Counted from the stretch's first letter, positions 31,877-41,696 are shown. The stretch: DNA of 47,343 nt from Williamsia sp. 1138 (GCF_002095435.2 NZ_MJEJ02000019.1:1-47343); one strand, 5' to 3'. Notes: generated from the letters alone by a model not told the origin. A program made the numbers and translations.

Positions 31877-33302
31877 TTAGGCAGCTTCACCTTGCGGTGA
31901 GGCGCTTCCATTGCTGGATTCAGGTTTCGCAGCCACCAGCGCCGCCGGAGCGGTCGTCTTACGGTCGGCTCCACCATTATCGGAGCAGGCACTCTGCTCC
32001 GCCTGCGCGTAACGCGCGAGGTTGATCGCGGCGTTGAGATCACGATCGATCTGCAACCCGCAGTCATTGTTGTCGCAGACGTAGAGGCGTTCTGCCAGGC
32101 TCAGTTTGGTTTTCACGCAGCCGCAGCCAGAACACGTCTTCGAACTCGGGTACCACCGGTCAGCCTGCACACGCAGGGAGTTGTACCAGGTGGTTTTGTA
32201 GTCGAGCTGGCGGGAGAACTCACCCAAACCAGCATCGCCAATCGAGCGGTTGAGTCCCTTCTTGTGGGCGCCACCTGAGGCCATCATATTCTTCACCGCA
32301 AGGGTCTCGGTGCCGATCACGTCGAAAGACTGCGCCAACACGGTGGTCAGCTTGTGCAGCCGGTCGCGCCGCAGATCCGCCACCCGCACATGCTGTTTCG
32401 CGATGATCTGCTGCGTGCGCAGCCAGCCAGCCGACGGTTCCCGCCGGGCCCTGGTCGTCGCGTCCCACCGACCTTGCTGGCGGGCTGCTTTGCGCTGCAG
32501 CGCCCGCAGCTTGCGGGAGGCGTGCCTGAACTCTTTCGGCGCCCGGACGCGCATGACCTCGTCGCCCTGTGGGGTGGCTACGACAACCAAATCTTTGACG
32601 CCGACATCCACACCGACTGTCGACGCGACGCGCTTGAGGTGGGCGGGCCGCTGCGCGGTGCGTTGCACGAGACAGGAGAAGCTCACCAGCCACCGGCCGC
32701 GGTCGAATCTGACGGTAGCTTTGAGCACTCGCGCGGCCTTGTTCGAGTCGTCGGGCGAGCTTGCGGGTCGACTCATGCACTCGCAGCGTCCCCAATCGGG
32801 GCAGTGTCACGTGATGACGGTCAGCCTCGACGTTGATCGTGCCGGTGGTGAACGCGAACTTCTTGGTCGAGCGCTTGGACTTGAACGACGGAAACCCGAC
32901 ACGAGGACCTTGACGTCTACCGCTACGGCAGTCGTCCCAGTTCTTCAACGCCGCCGCGAGGTTCTTGCAGGCATTCGCGTACACCTCTTTCGAGTTCTCG
33001 GGCCACCACGGCGTCCCGTCCTCGCCCACCGCCACCTGCTGCTTGCGGCGGGTGAAGTCGTTGCGCAGCGACTGGAACGACCACGACAGGCACGGGGTGA
33101 GATCAGCGGTATCGATCCCGTACGAGCGTTCGGCGTCGCGTTGGGACAGGTTGCTCTTCACCGCGGCCAGCATCGTGTTGTACGCGAACCTCGCGCCCCC
33201 GGCATGCGACTGCAACGCCGCACACTGCGCCGGGGTGGGGTCCAGAGCAAACTGGTACCCCTGGCACACCCACCCGTCGGGAACCTCGAACTTCTCGGCC
33301 AT
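31877..33302 (-). pseudogene. tnpB: TnpB RNA-guided nuclease gene with an internal frameshift
   Basis: The N-terminal part (from ATG 33302, MAEKFEVPDGWVCQGYQFAL) is in one frame and the rest (to 31877) in another. The switch falls at 32730-32735 in a CGCGCG run: adding one CG would join KLARRLEQGRA directly to RVLKATVRF. The C-terminal frame keeps the RuvC residues (D in GVDVGVKDL, E in IGTETLAVKNM, D in LQIDRDLNAAIN) and a four-cysteine zinc finger (TCSGCG and CDNNDCG). TnpB cuts DNA guided by omega RNA to keep its element. As read, no full-length protein is made unless frameshifting occurs or the base call is wrong. Confidence 0.88.
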
Positions 33303-33880
33303 CACCGCATCCCGGTATCGGTCTTGGTGGCGGTGACCGCGCGCATCGCCCGGTTGCGCGCGCCACGACGCCCGTAGAGGCGGGCGCACATCGAGGTCAG
33401 GACCTCGATCATGTCCCGGACCAGATCGTCCTCAGTCTCACCTTTGTCGGTCACCACGATCCGCCGACCCTGCGCAGACAGAGCCGCCTCCAGATACTCA
33501 ACCCCGAACCGGGCAAGGCGGTCGCGATGCTCCACAACCACCACACTCGCAGACGGGTCCGACAACACCCGCCGAATCTTCGGACGTTTCCCGTTCAACC
33601 CCGACCCGACCTCGGTCACTACCTCGCCCACCACATGCCCCTTAGCGGTGGCCCATCCGGTCAGGCGCGCGACCTGCCGGTCCAGATCAGAACGCTGATC
33701 ATGTGAGGACACCCGCGCATAGACCACCACCCGCCCGGCAACCGAAACCTCAGCGACATCAACCCAAATCGTCCCCGACTCCAAGCGTCGAGCAGGCACC
33801 GGCATACCGTCCTCACGAAACCACCGATACGCGGTCTGCGGATGCACCCCCTGCATCCGCGCCCACTCAGCCAACTTCAC
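33302..33880 (-). CDS. tnpA: IS607-family serine recombinase (TnpA)
   Basis: 192 aa. The N-terminal MerR-like HTH (MKLAEWARMQGVHPQTAYRWF) comes before the resolvase domain, the inverted order that defines IS607 TnpA. The catalytic serine is S58 (VVYARVSSHDQ), and the arginines of EHRDRLARFG and the LEAALSAQGRRIVV segment are present. It appears intact, so it could still move the element. The GTG at 33880 has an AGGTGG upstream. Its stop overlaps the tnpB start. Confidence 0.95.
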   Translation of the reverse strand: MKLAEWARMQGVHPQTAYRWFREDGMPVPARRLESGTIWVDVAEVSVAGRVVVYARVSSHDQRSDLDRQVARLTGWATAKGHVVGEVVTEVGSGLNGKRPKIRRVLSDPSASVVVVEHRDRLARFGVEYLEAALSAQGRRIVVTDKGETEDDLVRDMIEVLTSMCARLYGRRGARNRAMRAVTATKTDTGMR

Positions 33881-33971
33881 ACGCCACCTGCTCTGCGGTC
33901 AGCTTCGGCGACCGGCCATTGCTCACACCCGGAGCCGCAACAATCGGGTCAGCGCCGCGGGGAAGGCAATG

Positions 33972-34191
33972 GAGCAAACGACTAAGACAATCGCAGCCGC
34001 CCGCACCCTCCCATTGACTGCCATTGCCCGCGGCCTCCATGCGGACCTACATGCACTCGTAGGATGACGCGCTTGAGGCAGCCGCGCCGAGTTACGACGG
34101 CGTTGTGTCAAATAGTGTCACCGAGAGCAAGGTGTAGCATTGCAGGCTGGTAATCGGCCTAGATAAACGGCAGGTCAGGGCCTGTTTTACG
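33972..34191. other. Non-coding spacer between the IS607 end and tRNA-Thr
   Basis: About 220 bp with no credible gene. It contains two GTGTCA direct repeats one helical turn apart (34105-34110 and 34115-34120). I see no integrase gene and no duplicated tRNA 3' end that would mark an attachment site. Confidence 0.5.
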
Positions 34192-34266
34192 TGGAGCCCC
34201 CTGTCAGGATTGAACTGACGACCGCTCGCTTACAAGGCGAGTGCTCTACCACTGAGCTAAGGAGGC
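34192..34266 (-). tRNA. tRNA-Thr (anticodon TGT)
   Basis: The minus strand reads GCCTCCT at the 5' end (34266) and AGGGGGC at the 3' end, forming a 7-bp acceptor with one T-G pair. The D arm is TAGCTCAGTGGTAGAGC. The anticodon stem is CTCGC/GCGAG with loop CTTGTAA, anticodon TGT, reading ACA. The T arm is GTCAG TTCAATC CTGAC. The discriminator is T and CCA is encoded (34192-34194). A TATACT -10 element lies 14 nt upstream. Confidence 0.96.
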
Positions 34267-34273
34267 AAACTGC

Positions 34274-35785
34274 GTGCGCGAGTATATCGCGAGTCTCGGT
34301 AAGCGCCTCGCCGGCAGTCGTCGAGCGACGATCGACACGATCGAGCCGTTCGAGCCGGCGGTGTCGCCACGGCAGCCCGTCGACCTCACCAACGACGCTG
34401 CCGTCACCGAGGTACTCGACCTCGCGATCAAGGTCGGGGCGGTTTTGCTCGACTCCGGAACCGGTGCGATCGACACGCAGACACAGGTCAGATTCGTGGC
34501 GAGTATCTACGGTGTCGAGAACTGTGAGGTGGATGTCACCTACAACACGATCTGGGTCAGTGCCACCCGCGGCGGCGCGATGCCGCCGGTCACCGCGATG
34601 AAGTCCGTCCACTACCGGTCGCTCGACTTCACCCGACTCGCAGCGGTCGATCGCCTGGTACGAAAGATCCGCAACCTGGCCATCGACCCCGGTGAGGGTC
34701 ATCAGGTGATCGACGCCATCATCGCCGCACCGCACCCGTACCGGCGCTGGATCGCGACATTGGCGTGGTCGTCGATGGCCGCCGCGCTCTCGGTGTTGCT
34801 CGGTGGTGGCTGGCTGGTCGCGGTCGTCGCGTTTCTCACGACCGCGGTGATCGACCGCACCAACCGCCTGCTTAACAAGATCGGGACGCCCCTGTTCTTC
34901 CAGCAGATGACGGGCGGGTTCATCGCCGTCATCCCGGCCGCGGTGGTCTACCAGAACCAGGAAGCCCTGGGGCTGAACCTGATGCCGTCGCAGGTCATCG
35001 CCGCCGGCGTCGTGGTGCTGCTGTCGGGGCTCTCATTGGTCGGCTCGGTGCAGGACGCCATCACCGGGGCACCCATCACCGGGTGCGCGCGATTCTTCGA
35101 ACTCCTGATCATGACCGGCGGCATCATCAGTGGCGTCGGTATCGCCATCACGTTGATGGAGTCCACCGGTATCTACCTGCCCACCATCACGTCGACAACC
35201 TCGTTCGATCTGGCGGCCACGCCGCTTCGGGTGCTCGCCGGTGGTCTGGCCGCCGCCGCGTTCGCCCTGGCGAGTTACGCCGAGACCCGGGCGCTGCCGA
35301 CCGCGTTCTTCGGCGGTGCGATGGGCGCCGCGATCGTGGCGGCCGCAAACCACTTCGGCATCGGGTCCGTCATCTCCGCAGGCATTGCCGCCGCGATGGT
35401 CGGCCTCGTCGGTGGTCTGCTGGCCCGCCGTGCACTGACGCCGCCTCTGGTCGTCGCTGTCGCAGGGATCACACCGCTCCTGCCCGGTCTGGCGATCTAC
35501 CGGGGCCTCTACGGACTACTCAGCCAGCAAACGATCGAGGGCCTGACCGCGATCGGGTCGGCGATCGGTGTCGGCTGCTCCCTGGCCGCCGGTGTGACCC
35601 TCGGTGAGTTCATCGCCCGTACGCTGCGACGCCCCCGGATCTCGACCCGTCCGACCCGAGCGCTGTTCACCGCCCGCTCGGCGATCCGGCCCGGTCGGAT
35701 GACGACCGATCCCGAAGTCGATCCCGACGCGGTGACCGAGCCGTTCCGCGAGATGGACCTGCGGCCCGGCCTTTCCGAGGGGTGA
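34274..35785 (+). CDS. ThrE family threonine/serine exporter-like membrane protein
   Basis: 503 aa. The N-terminal ThrE domain (about 40-290: VLDLAIKVGAVLLDSGTGAIDTQ, then TYNTIWVSA) is followed by about ten transmembrane helices, with the second repeat at about 300-450 (TPPLVVAVAGITPLLPGLAIYRGLY). The Corynebacterium ThrE exports threonine and serine with proton antiport. The GTG at 34274 has GGAGG 8 nt upstream, but that sequence is the antisense of the tRNA-Thr acceptor stem; a start a few codons further in cannot be excluded. The C-terminal tail is charged and cytoplasmic. Confidence 0.88.
   Translation: MREYIASLGKRLAGSRRATIDTIEPFEPAVSPRQPVDLTNDAAVTEVLDLAIKVGAVLLDSGTGAIDTQTQVRFVASIYGVENCEVDVTYNTIWVSATRGGAMPPVTAMKSVHYRSLDFTRLAAVDRLVRKIRNLAIDPGEGHQVIDAIIAAPHPYRRWIATLAWSSMAAALSVLLGGGWLVAVVAFLTTAVIDRTNRLLNKIGTPLFFQQMTGGFIAVIPAAVVYQNQEALGLNLMPSQVIAAGVVVLLSGLSLVGSVQDAITGAPITGCARFFELLIMTGGIISGVGIAITLMESTGIYLPTITSTTSFDLAATPLRVLAGGLAAAAFALASYAETRALPTAFFGGAMGAAIVAAANHFGIGSVISAGIAAAMVGLVGGLLARRALTPPLVVAVAGITPLLPGLAIYRGLYGLLSQQTIEGLTAIGSAIGVGCSLAAGVTLGEFIARTLRRPRISTRPTRALFTARSAIRPGRMTTDPEVDPDAVTEPFREMDLRPGLSEG
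34281..34286 (-). promoter_or_regulatory. Candidate -10 element of tRNA-Thr
   Basis: TATACT on the minus strand matches TATAAT at five of six positions, 14 nt upstream of the tRNA 5' end. It lies inside the first codons of the divergent exporter gene. No clear TTGACA-like -35 is seen at the right spacing. Confidence 0.45.
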
Positions 35786-35797
35786 TCACGGCGCAGG

Positions 35798-35803
35798 TAT
35801 CAT
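35798..35803 (+). promoter_or_regulatory. Candidate -10 element of the small ORF-otsA operon (leaderless)
   Basis: TATCAT, five of six matches to TATAAT, ends 7 nt before the ATG at 35811. No ribosome site is present, so the otsA operon may start with a leaderless small ORF. Confidence 0.5.
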
Positions 35804-35810
35804 GTTCGCC

Positions 35811-35981
35811 ATGCCTGCCAAGACCAGCGACAAAACCGAAATCTCTGACGAAGAAGACTTGGAACCCGTAGCCGACGAGACCGCGAACTCGGCTCGCCGG
35901 GTGGTCGCCGCTTACGCCGTCGACGCCGACGAATGCCGCATGTTGTTCTCGATGCTGGGTATCGCGCCGGACGAAGCCTGA
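35811..35981 (+). CDS. Small acidic protein (56 aa) upstream of otsA
   Basis: 56 aa: an acidic, disordered-looking first half (about residues 5-27, rich in Asp and Glu), then an amphipathic segment RRVVAAYAVDADECRMLFSM and LGIAPDEA at the end. There is no signal peptide and one cysteine. I do not recognise a family. It stops 3 nt before the otsA GTG, so it is translated just ahead of otsA and may aid its translation or bind the enzyme. A -10-like TATCAT lies 7 nt upstream of the ATG; an in-frame ATG at 35802 is also possible. Confidence 0.75.
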   Translation: MPAKTSDKTEISDEEDLEPVADETANSARRVVAAYAVDADECRMLFSMLGIAPDEA

Positions 35982-35984
35982 TTC

Positions 35985-37466
<1,482 letters not shown>

Positions 37467-37475
37467 CCGGCGACC

Positions 37476-37498
37476 CGGGCGGCCGCAGGCCCCGCCCG
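37476..37498 (+). terminator. GC hairpin after otsA
   Basis: CGGGCGG (37476-37482) pairs with CCGCCCG (37492-37498) across a 9-base loop, beginning 10 nt after the otsA stop. There is no U-tract; partial termination between otsA and the next gene is an inference. Confidence 0.35.
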
Positions 37499-37579
37499 AC
37501 CTGCCTGACGCACTGTGACGAACACGTCAATTCGTCCCACCGGGCGGCGCTGATTGGACGCCGCTGGGGTGGACGGTCT

Positions 37580-37585
37580 TAGACT
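37580..37585 (+). promoter_or_regulatory. Candidate -10 element of the OtsB-GH15 gene (leaderless)
   Basis: TAGACT ends 6 nt before the GTG at 37592. A TTGGAC at 37554-37559 could be a -35 but the spacing (20 bp) is long. This would give the fusion gene its own promoter apart from otsA. Confidence 0.4.
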
Positions 37586-37591
37586 CGCGTA

Positions 37592-40150
37592 GTGAGTGCA
37601 CAAGACCTCGTCCCGGAATTGCGGCGCGCCCTCAAAGCAATCGCACGTATGCCCAGGCTGTTGGTCGCCTCGGACTACGACGGCTGCATGGCGCCCATCG
37701 TGTCCCGCCCAGAAGATGCCCGGCCCAACGGCGATTCTGTGCGGGCGATGCGCGCTCTCGCCGAACTCGATTCGACCACCGCGGCCGTCATCTCCGGTCG
37801 CGCGCTGCGCGACCTCGCCACCCTGTCCCGGTTGCCCGCCGAAGTGCACCTGGTGGGCAGCCACGGCAGTGAGTTCGACGTCGGGTTCGTCCACGAGATC
37901 ACCCCTGCCGCCACCGAGCTCCTCGACACACTGATCGTCGAACTGCGGGCGATCGCCGCCGACTACGAGAACGTGACGGTGGAGACGAAGCCGGCGAGCA
38001 CCGTGCTGCATTTCCGGAACGCCTCGACCACCGACGGCGACGCAGCCCTGCACCGCGTCCGGATCGGACCGGCCACCTGGGAAGGCGTCCAGGTCACCGA
38101 AGGCAAGTCGGTGATCGAACTCGCCGTCATCGTCACCGACAAGGGACAGGCGCTCGACATCCTGCGCCACGAGGCCGGTGCCAGCGCCGCGATCTTCTTC
38201 GGCGACGACGTCACCGACGAAAAAGCGTTCCGCCGCCTGCACGGGCCGGATTTCGGCGTCAAGGTCGGCGAGGGTGACACCCTGGCGACCTACCGGGTCG
38301 ACGACACCGAGCAGGTCGCCACCGCACTCGCGTTCCTGGTCGAAGAACGCCGCAATTGGCTGCGAGGTGGCGCTGCGGTCCCGATCGAGCGGCTGACGAT
38401 GCTCGCCTCCCCGCGCACCGTCGCGTTGGTCACCCCCGACGCCAAGGTCTGCTGGATGTGCCACCCCGAACCCGACTCCGCTGCGCTGTTCGGCAGCCTG
38501 CTCGGCACCGACGAGGCCGGGGAGTTCGCGATCGGCCCGCTGGTCGAGGAGGGCAAGGCCACCCCGCTGCCATTGAGTCAGCGGTACATCGACAGCACGA
38601 TGACCGTCCGCACCCGCTGGGCCGGACTCGAGGTCACCGACTACCTGCCGCACGACGTCCCGGTGGGCCGCACCGATCTGACCCGGGTCATCCGCGGCGA
38701 GGTGGCGGCGAAGATCCGGTTCGCGCCCCGTCCGGAGTTCGGTCAGGCCGCCGTCCGCATCGAGACCTTCGACGACGGACTACGGATCTACGGCTCCAAC
38801 GAACCGCTGGTGTTGCGGGCTCCCGGCGTCACCTGGGAGATCGAGAGCGACCGTCATCACCAGACGGCCATCGCAACCGTCGATCCATCCGCCGGTGAGA
38901 TCATTCTCGAACTGCGCTGCGGCACCGAGGATCTCGACATCCATCAGCCGCCGGAGCACGAACGTCGCGCCGAGGCCGAGGCCTACTGGAGCGACTGGGC
39001 GAAAACCCTGGATCTACCCGGCATCAAACGCGACCTGATGAAGCGGTCTGCGTTGACGCTGCGCGGACTCGTGCACTCCGACACGGGGTCCATCATGGCC
39101 GCCGCGACGACGTCGCTGCCCGAAGAGATCGGCGGTGTCCGCAACTGGGACTACCGCTACTGCTGGCTGCGCGATGCGGCATTGACCGCATCGGCCCTGG
39201 TCTCGGTCGGCTCCTACAGCGAGGCCGAGGGGTATCTCAACTGGCTCCACCAGGTGCTGGGCACCCTCAGCGGACCCGAATGGCTCCACCCGCTCTACAC
39301 TCTCGCCGGTACCGGCCTGCCACCCGAAGCGGTGATCGACTCCCTGCCCGGATACGCGGGGTCCCGTCCGGTACGCGTCGGCAACGCCGCCAATCAGCAG
39401 GTCCAACTCGACGTGTTCGGGCCGATCGTCGACCTCATCTCGACGCTCTCGCATGCGCGCAAAGCGGCAGGTGATCCGAAGCCACTGTCGGATGCGGACT
39501 GGGACCTGGTGCGCGACATGGTCTATGCCGTCGAACGCCGCTGGACCGAGCCCGACCACGGCATCTGGGAGATCCGCGGTAACCCACGCCATCACGTGTA
39601 CTCCAAGGTGATGTGCTGGATGACGGTCGATCGCGCCCTCAAGCTCGGGGACGAGTTCGGCCGCGAGACCGAGCTGGGCTGGTCCGTCCTGCGCGACACC
39701 ATCGCGCGGCAGGTACTCAAGCAGGGCTGGAACGACAAGGCCAACTCCTACACCGCAGCCTACGAAGGTGTCGATCTCGACGCCGCGACCCTGCACATCG
39801 GGCTGGCCGGACTGATCGACCCGTCCGACCCCCGGTTCACCGCCACGGTCAACGCCACCGAGGCCGAACTGCGCAGTGGTTCAACGGTCTACCGTTATCA
39901 CCACGACGACGGCCTGCCCGGCGGCGAGGGAGGCTTCCATCTCTGCGCGGCCTGGCTGATCGAGTCCTACCTGCTGATCGATCGTCGCGGCGACGCCGAG
40001 GCCCTGTTCGATCAGATGGTGAAGGCCACCGGGCCCACCGGCTTGCTCTCGGAGGAATACGACCCGGTCGCCGAGCGGGCCCTGGGCAACCACCCGCAGG
40101 CCTACAGCCACATCGGCCTGCTCCGATGTGCGCGGCTGTTGAACGGCTGA
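37592..40150 (+). CDS. otsB: Trehalose-6-phosphate phosphatase fused to a GH15 hydrolase
   Basis: 852 aa, two domains. Residues 1-250 are a HAD-type OtsB: D28 and D30 (ASDYDGCMAPI), the SGR motif near 70, and FFGDDVTDEKAF (D205, D206, D209). Residues of about 260-852 are GH15: VRNWDYRYCWLRDA (518-529), likely acid E660 (DHGIWEIRG) and base E779 (GGEGGFHLC). Mycobacterial trehalase is a GH15 enzyme, so this protein may both form trehalose from T6P and cleave trehalose or another alpha-glucoside. Both active sites look complete. Residue C32 replaces the usual Thr of DxDGT. Confidence 0.93.
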   Translation: MSAQDLVPELRRALKAIARMPRLLVASDYDGCMAPIVSRPEDARPNGDSVRAMRALAELDSTTAAVISGRALRDLATLSRLPAEVHLVGSHGSEFDVGFVHEITPAATELLDTLIVELRAIAADYENVTVETKPASTVLHFRNASTTDGDAALHRVRIGPATWEGVQVTEGKSVIELAVIVTDKGQALDILRHEAGASAAIFFGDDVTDEKAFRRLHGPDFGVKVGEGDTLATYRVDDTEQVATALAFLVEERRNWLRGGAAVPIERLTMLASPRTVALVTPDAKVCWMCHPEPDSAALFGSLLGTDEAGEFAIGPLVEEGKATPLPLSQRYIDSTMTVRTRWAGLEVTDYLPHDVPVGRTDLTRVIRGEVAAKIRFAPRPEFGQAAVRIETFDDGLRIYGSNEPLVLRAPGVTWEIESDRHHQTAIATVDPSAGEIILELRCGTEDLDIHQPPEHERRAEAEAYWSDWAKTLDLPGIKRDLMKRSALTLRGLVHSDTGSIMAAATTSLPEEIGGVRNWDYRYCWLRDAALTASALVSVGSYSEAEGYLNWLHQVLGTLSGPEWLHPLYTLAGTGLPPEAVIDSLPGYAGSRPVRVGNAANQQVQLDVFGPIVDLISTLSHARKAAGDPKPLSDADWDLVRDMVYAVERRWTEPDHGIWEIRGNPRHHVYSKVMCWMTVDRALKLGDEFGRETELGWSVLRDTIARQVLKQGWNDKANSYTAAYEGVDLDAATLHIGLAGLIDPSDPRFTATVNATEAELRSGSTVYRYHHDDGLPGGEGGFHLCAAWLIESYLLIDRRGDAEALFDQMVKATGPTGLLSEEYDPVAERALGNHPQAYSHIGLLRCARLLNG

Positions 40151-40315
40151 CCCAACAGACCCAGGCGTTCCGGGCACAATCATGTGCACCAACACCTGGT
40201 TTTGCCTGATGCGGCTGGGTTTGCACGCGGGCCAAGCACTCTCCAAGCGCTCTCCAAGCACCGCGCGGCACAGTGATCTCATGAGCCACCCGCCCCGCCA
40301 CGCAAGGAGATACCC
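40151..40315 (+). other. Short spacer with CTCTCCAAGC repeats
   Basis: Between the OtsB-GH15 gene and the next gene, CTCTCCAAGC occurs twice in tandem with an extra CCAAGC before it (about 40231-40258). The repeats lie 60-80 nt before the next start and could be a regulator site or slippage product. An AAGGAGA lies near 40304-40310 for the downstream gene. Confidence 0.35.
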
Positions 40316-40828
40316 ATGGGGATGTTCGACGTCTTCACAGGCACCAAACGACCCCCGGACGACACCCCCGTCCGGGCCCCTGGGCAGGTGTACGACTCCA
40401 TCCTGGCGATCAATCGCCCGACCGCGCCGTTCGTGATCCGAGACGGCAGGCCCGACGGCGTCGACCTCATCGCCGAGTGGCGCATCGTCGATGCCCGCTG
40501 GTTTGAGATCTTCGCGAAAGCCGGTCTGAGCAAGACCTTTCGGGTGCTCATGCAGCTCGATCCAGAACGCAACGAGGTCCGCGCCGTCGACCAGGAGTGG
40601 GAGGTCGAGTGGCGCGCGGGAGTCCCGTCGCTGCACGCAGCGGCGTCCGGATTCCGCGGCCAGAAGACGTCGGTCCAGTTCGGCACCGCCTATGCGTTCA
40701 CCGAGGAACTCGAGTTCGGTCAGGTCTACAACTACCGTTTCACCAGCGGCGAACTGAAGAAGCCGATCCAAGAAGCCGTCGCCGCGTCCGGATGGACGTA
40801 CCGCGGCGTCACATTCGGCAAGCTCTGA
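40316..40828 (+). CDS. Protein of unknown function (170 aa)
   Basis: 170 aa, soluble, with no signal or membrane segment. I do not recognise the family. The N-terminus has a short disordered stretch (TGTKRPPDDTPVRAPG), then a mixed alpha/beta region with IAEWRIVDARWFEIFAKAGLS, QEWEVEWRAG and a C-terminal tail SGWTYRGVTFGKL. AAGGAGA 5-6 nt before the ATG is the strongest ribosome site in this part of the window, so it is probably well translated. It converges on the transglutaminase gene with a 4-nt gap. Confidence 0.75.
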   Translation: MGMFDVFTGTKRPPDDTPVRAPGQVYDSILAINRPTAPFVIRDGRPDGVDLIAEWRIVDARWFEIFAKAGLSKTFRVLMQLDPERNEVRAVDQEWEVEWRAGVPSLHAAASGFRGQKTSVQFGTAYAFTEELEFGQVYNYRFTSGELKKPIQEAVAASGWTYRGVTFGKL

Positions 40829-40832
40829 GCCG

Positions 40833-41660
40833 TCAGCGGAGCTGAACCTGCTGACTCGGGTCATCGATGGGCAGGTAGCCAGCGACGACAGCGCTGACCT
40901 GATAGCTGTTCAGGATGACGTCGCCGCCGTGATTGTCGAGAAACGCGGTGTCGGCGGCGTCGCGACCGGTGGCGATGCGCAACAACGACTGACGGGGTGC
41001 GAGCCCGGTGGCGTCGACCACAACCCAGCGATCGTCGATCATCGCCTCGGCCACGGCGTGAAAGTCCATCGGGAACAGGCCCGGCGCGTAGACGGCGACG
41101 AGACGGGCGGGTATCCCCAAGCCGCGCAACAAGGCGACCACGAGATGTGCGAAATCGCGGCAGACACCGGCCCCCGACAACAGGGTGTCGACCGCCCCGT
41201 CGATCGGGTCGCTGGCACCGAAGATATAAGAAAGTCGTTGTCGCACAAAGTCGGTGACCGCGATGAGCTGGTCACCCGGGCTCGCCGTGGTGTCGAACTC
41301 CCCGGCGGCGAAACCGAAGAACTTGTCGGCCTCAGCGTATCGGCTCGGCCGCAGATAGAGCGAGCGGTCGAACTGCACCACCTCGACCGGGTCGGCCGGG
41401 GTGTAGACATTGGCGTTGTAGGTGACGTAGAGATTCCCGGGTTCTGCGTGCAGCCAGTGGATGCGACTTCCGCTGGCGGTGACAATCTCTTCGGGAACGA
41501 TTGTGTTGCCGTTCAACGTGATCGACAGGTTCTCGTACAGGTCGATCCCGGGGAGCTTCGCCACCGCGATCTGCAGTTCGATCTCCGTCGCCGCGTTGAC
41601 CGCCACATCGAGATAGACCGACACATCACGCTGGGCACTCTGAGCGAACTCGACCGACAT
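40833..41660 (-). CDS. Transglutaminase-like cysteine protease-fold protein
   Basis: 275 aa. The transglutaminase-like triad is C167 (GAGVCRDFAHL), H201 (PMDFHAVAEAMI) and D216 (WVVVDATGL). An N-terminal beta-rich domain (1-130) precedes it, as in the bacterial transglutaminase_N / Tgl-like group. Such proteins hydrolyse or crosslink amide bonds; the substrate is unknown. There is no signal peptide, so it is cytoplasmic. It lies 36 nt downstream of the ROK regulator gene on the same strand. Confidence 0.9.
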   Translation of the reverse strand: MSVEFAQSAQRDVSVYLDVAVNAATEIELQIAVAKLPGIDLYENLSITLNGNTIVPEEIVTASGSRIHWLHAEPGNLYVTYNANVYTPADPVEVVQFDRSLYLRPSRYAEADKFFGFAAGEFDTTASPGDQLIAVTDFVRQRLSYIFGASDPIDGAVDTLLSGAGVCRDFAHLVVALLRGLGIPARLVAVYAPGLFPMDFHAVAEAMIDDRWVVVDATGLAPRQSLLRIATGRDAADTAFLDNHGGDVILNSYQVSAVVAGYLPIDDPSQQVQLR

Positions 41661-41696
41661 TGTTGGGCGACCAATCCTTCCAAATGAGCTGCCGAG

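Larger units (their letters stand above)
31851..33971 (-). mobile_element. IS607-family element (ends inferred)
   Basis: A serine-recombinase TnpA gene followed by a TnpB gene, overlapping as ATGA, is the IS607 layout. GAGCAAACG occurs in the same orientation at 31851-31859 and 33972-33980, each just after a GG (ctGGtgagc and atGGagc). IS607 elements recombine at a GG core and leave no target duplication, so I place the ends at these GG dinucleotides, giving about 2.1 kb. Any omega RNA and the guide would lie at the 3' end of tnpB near 31851-31900 and just beyond. The insertion lies between the glsA start and tRNA-Thr. Confidence 0.7.

Noticed and set aside
34105-34266. Phage or ICE attachment site at tRNA-Thr
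   Set aside because: No integrase, no duplicated tRNA 3' end elsewhere in the window, and the adjacent mobile element is an IS607, which does not use tRNA genes as sites.
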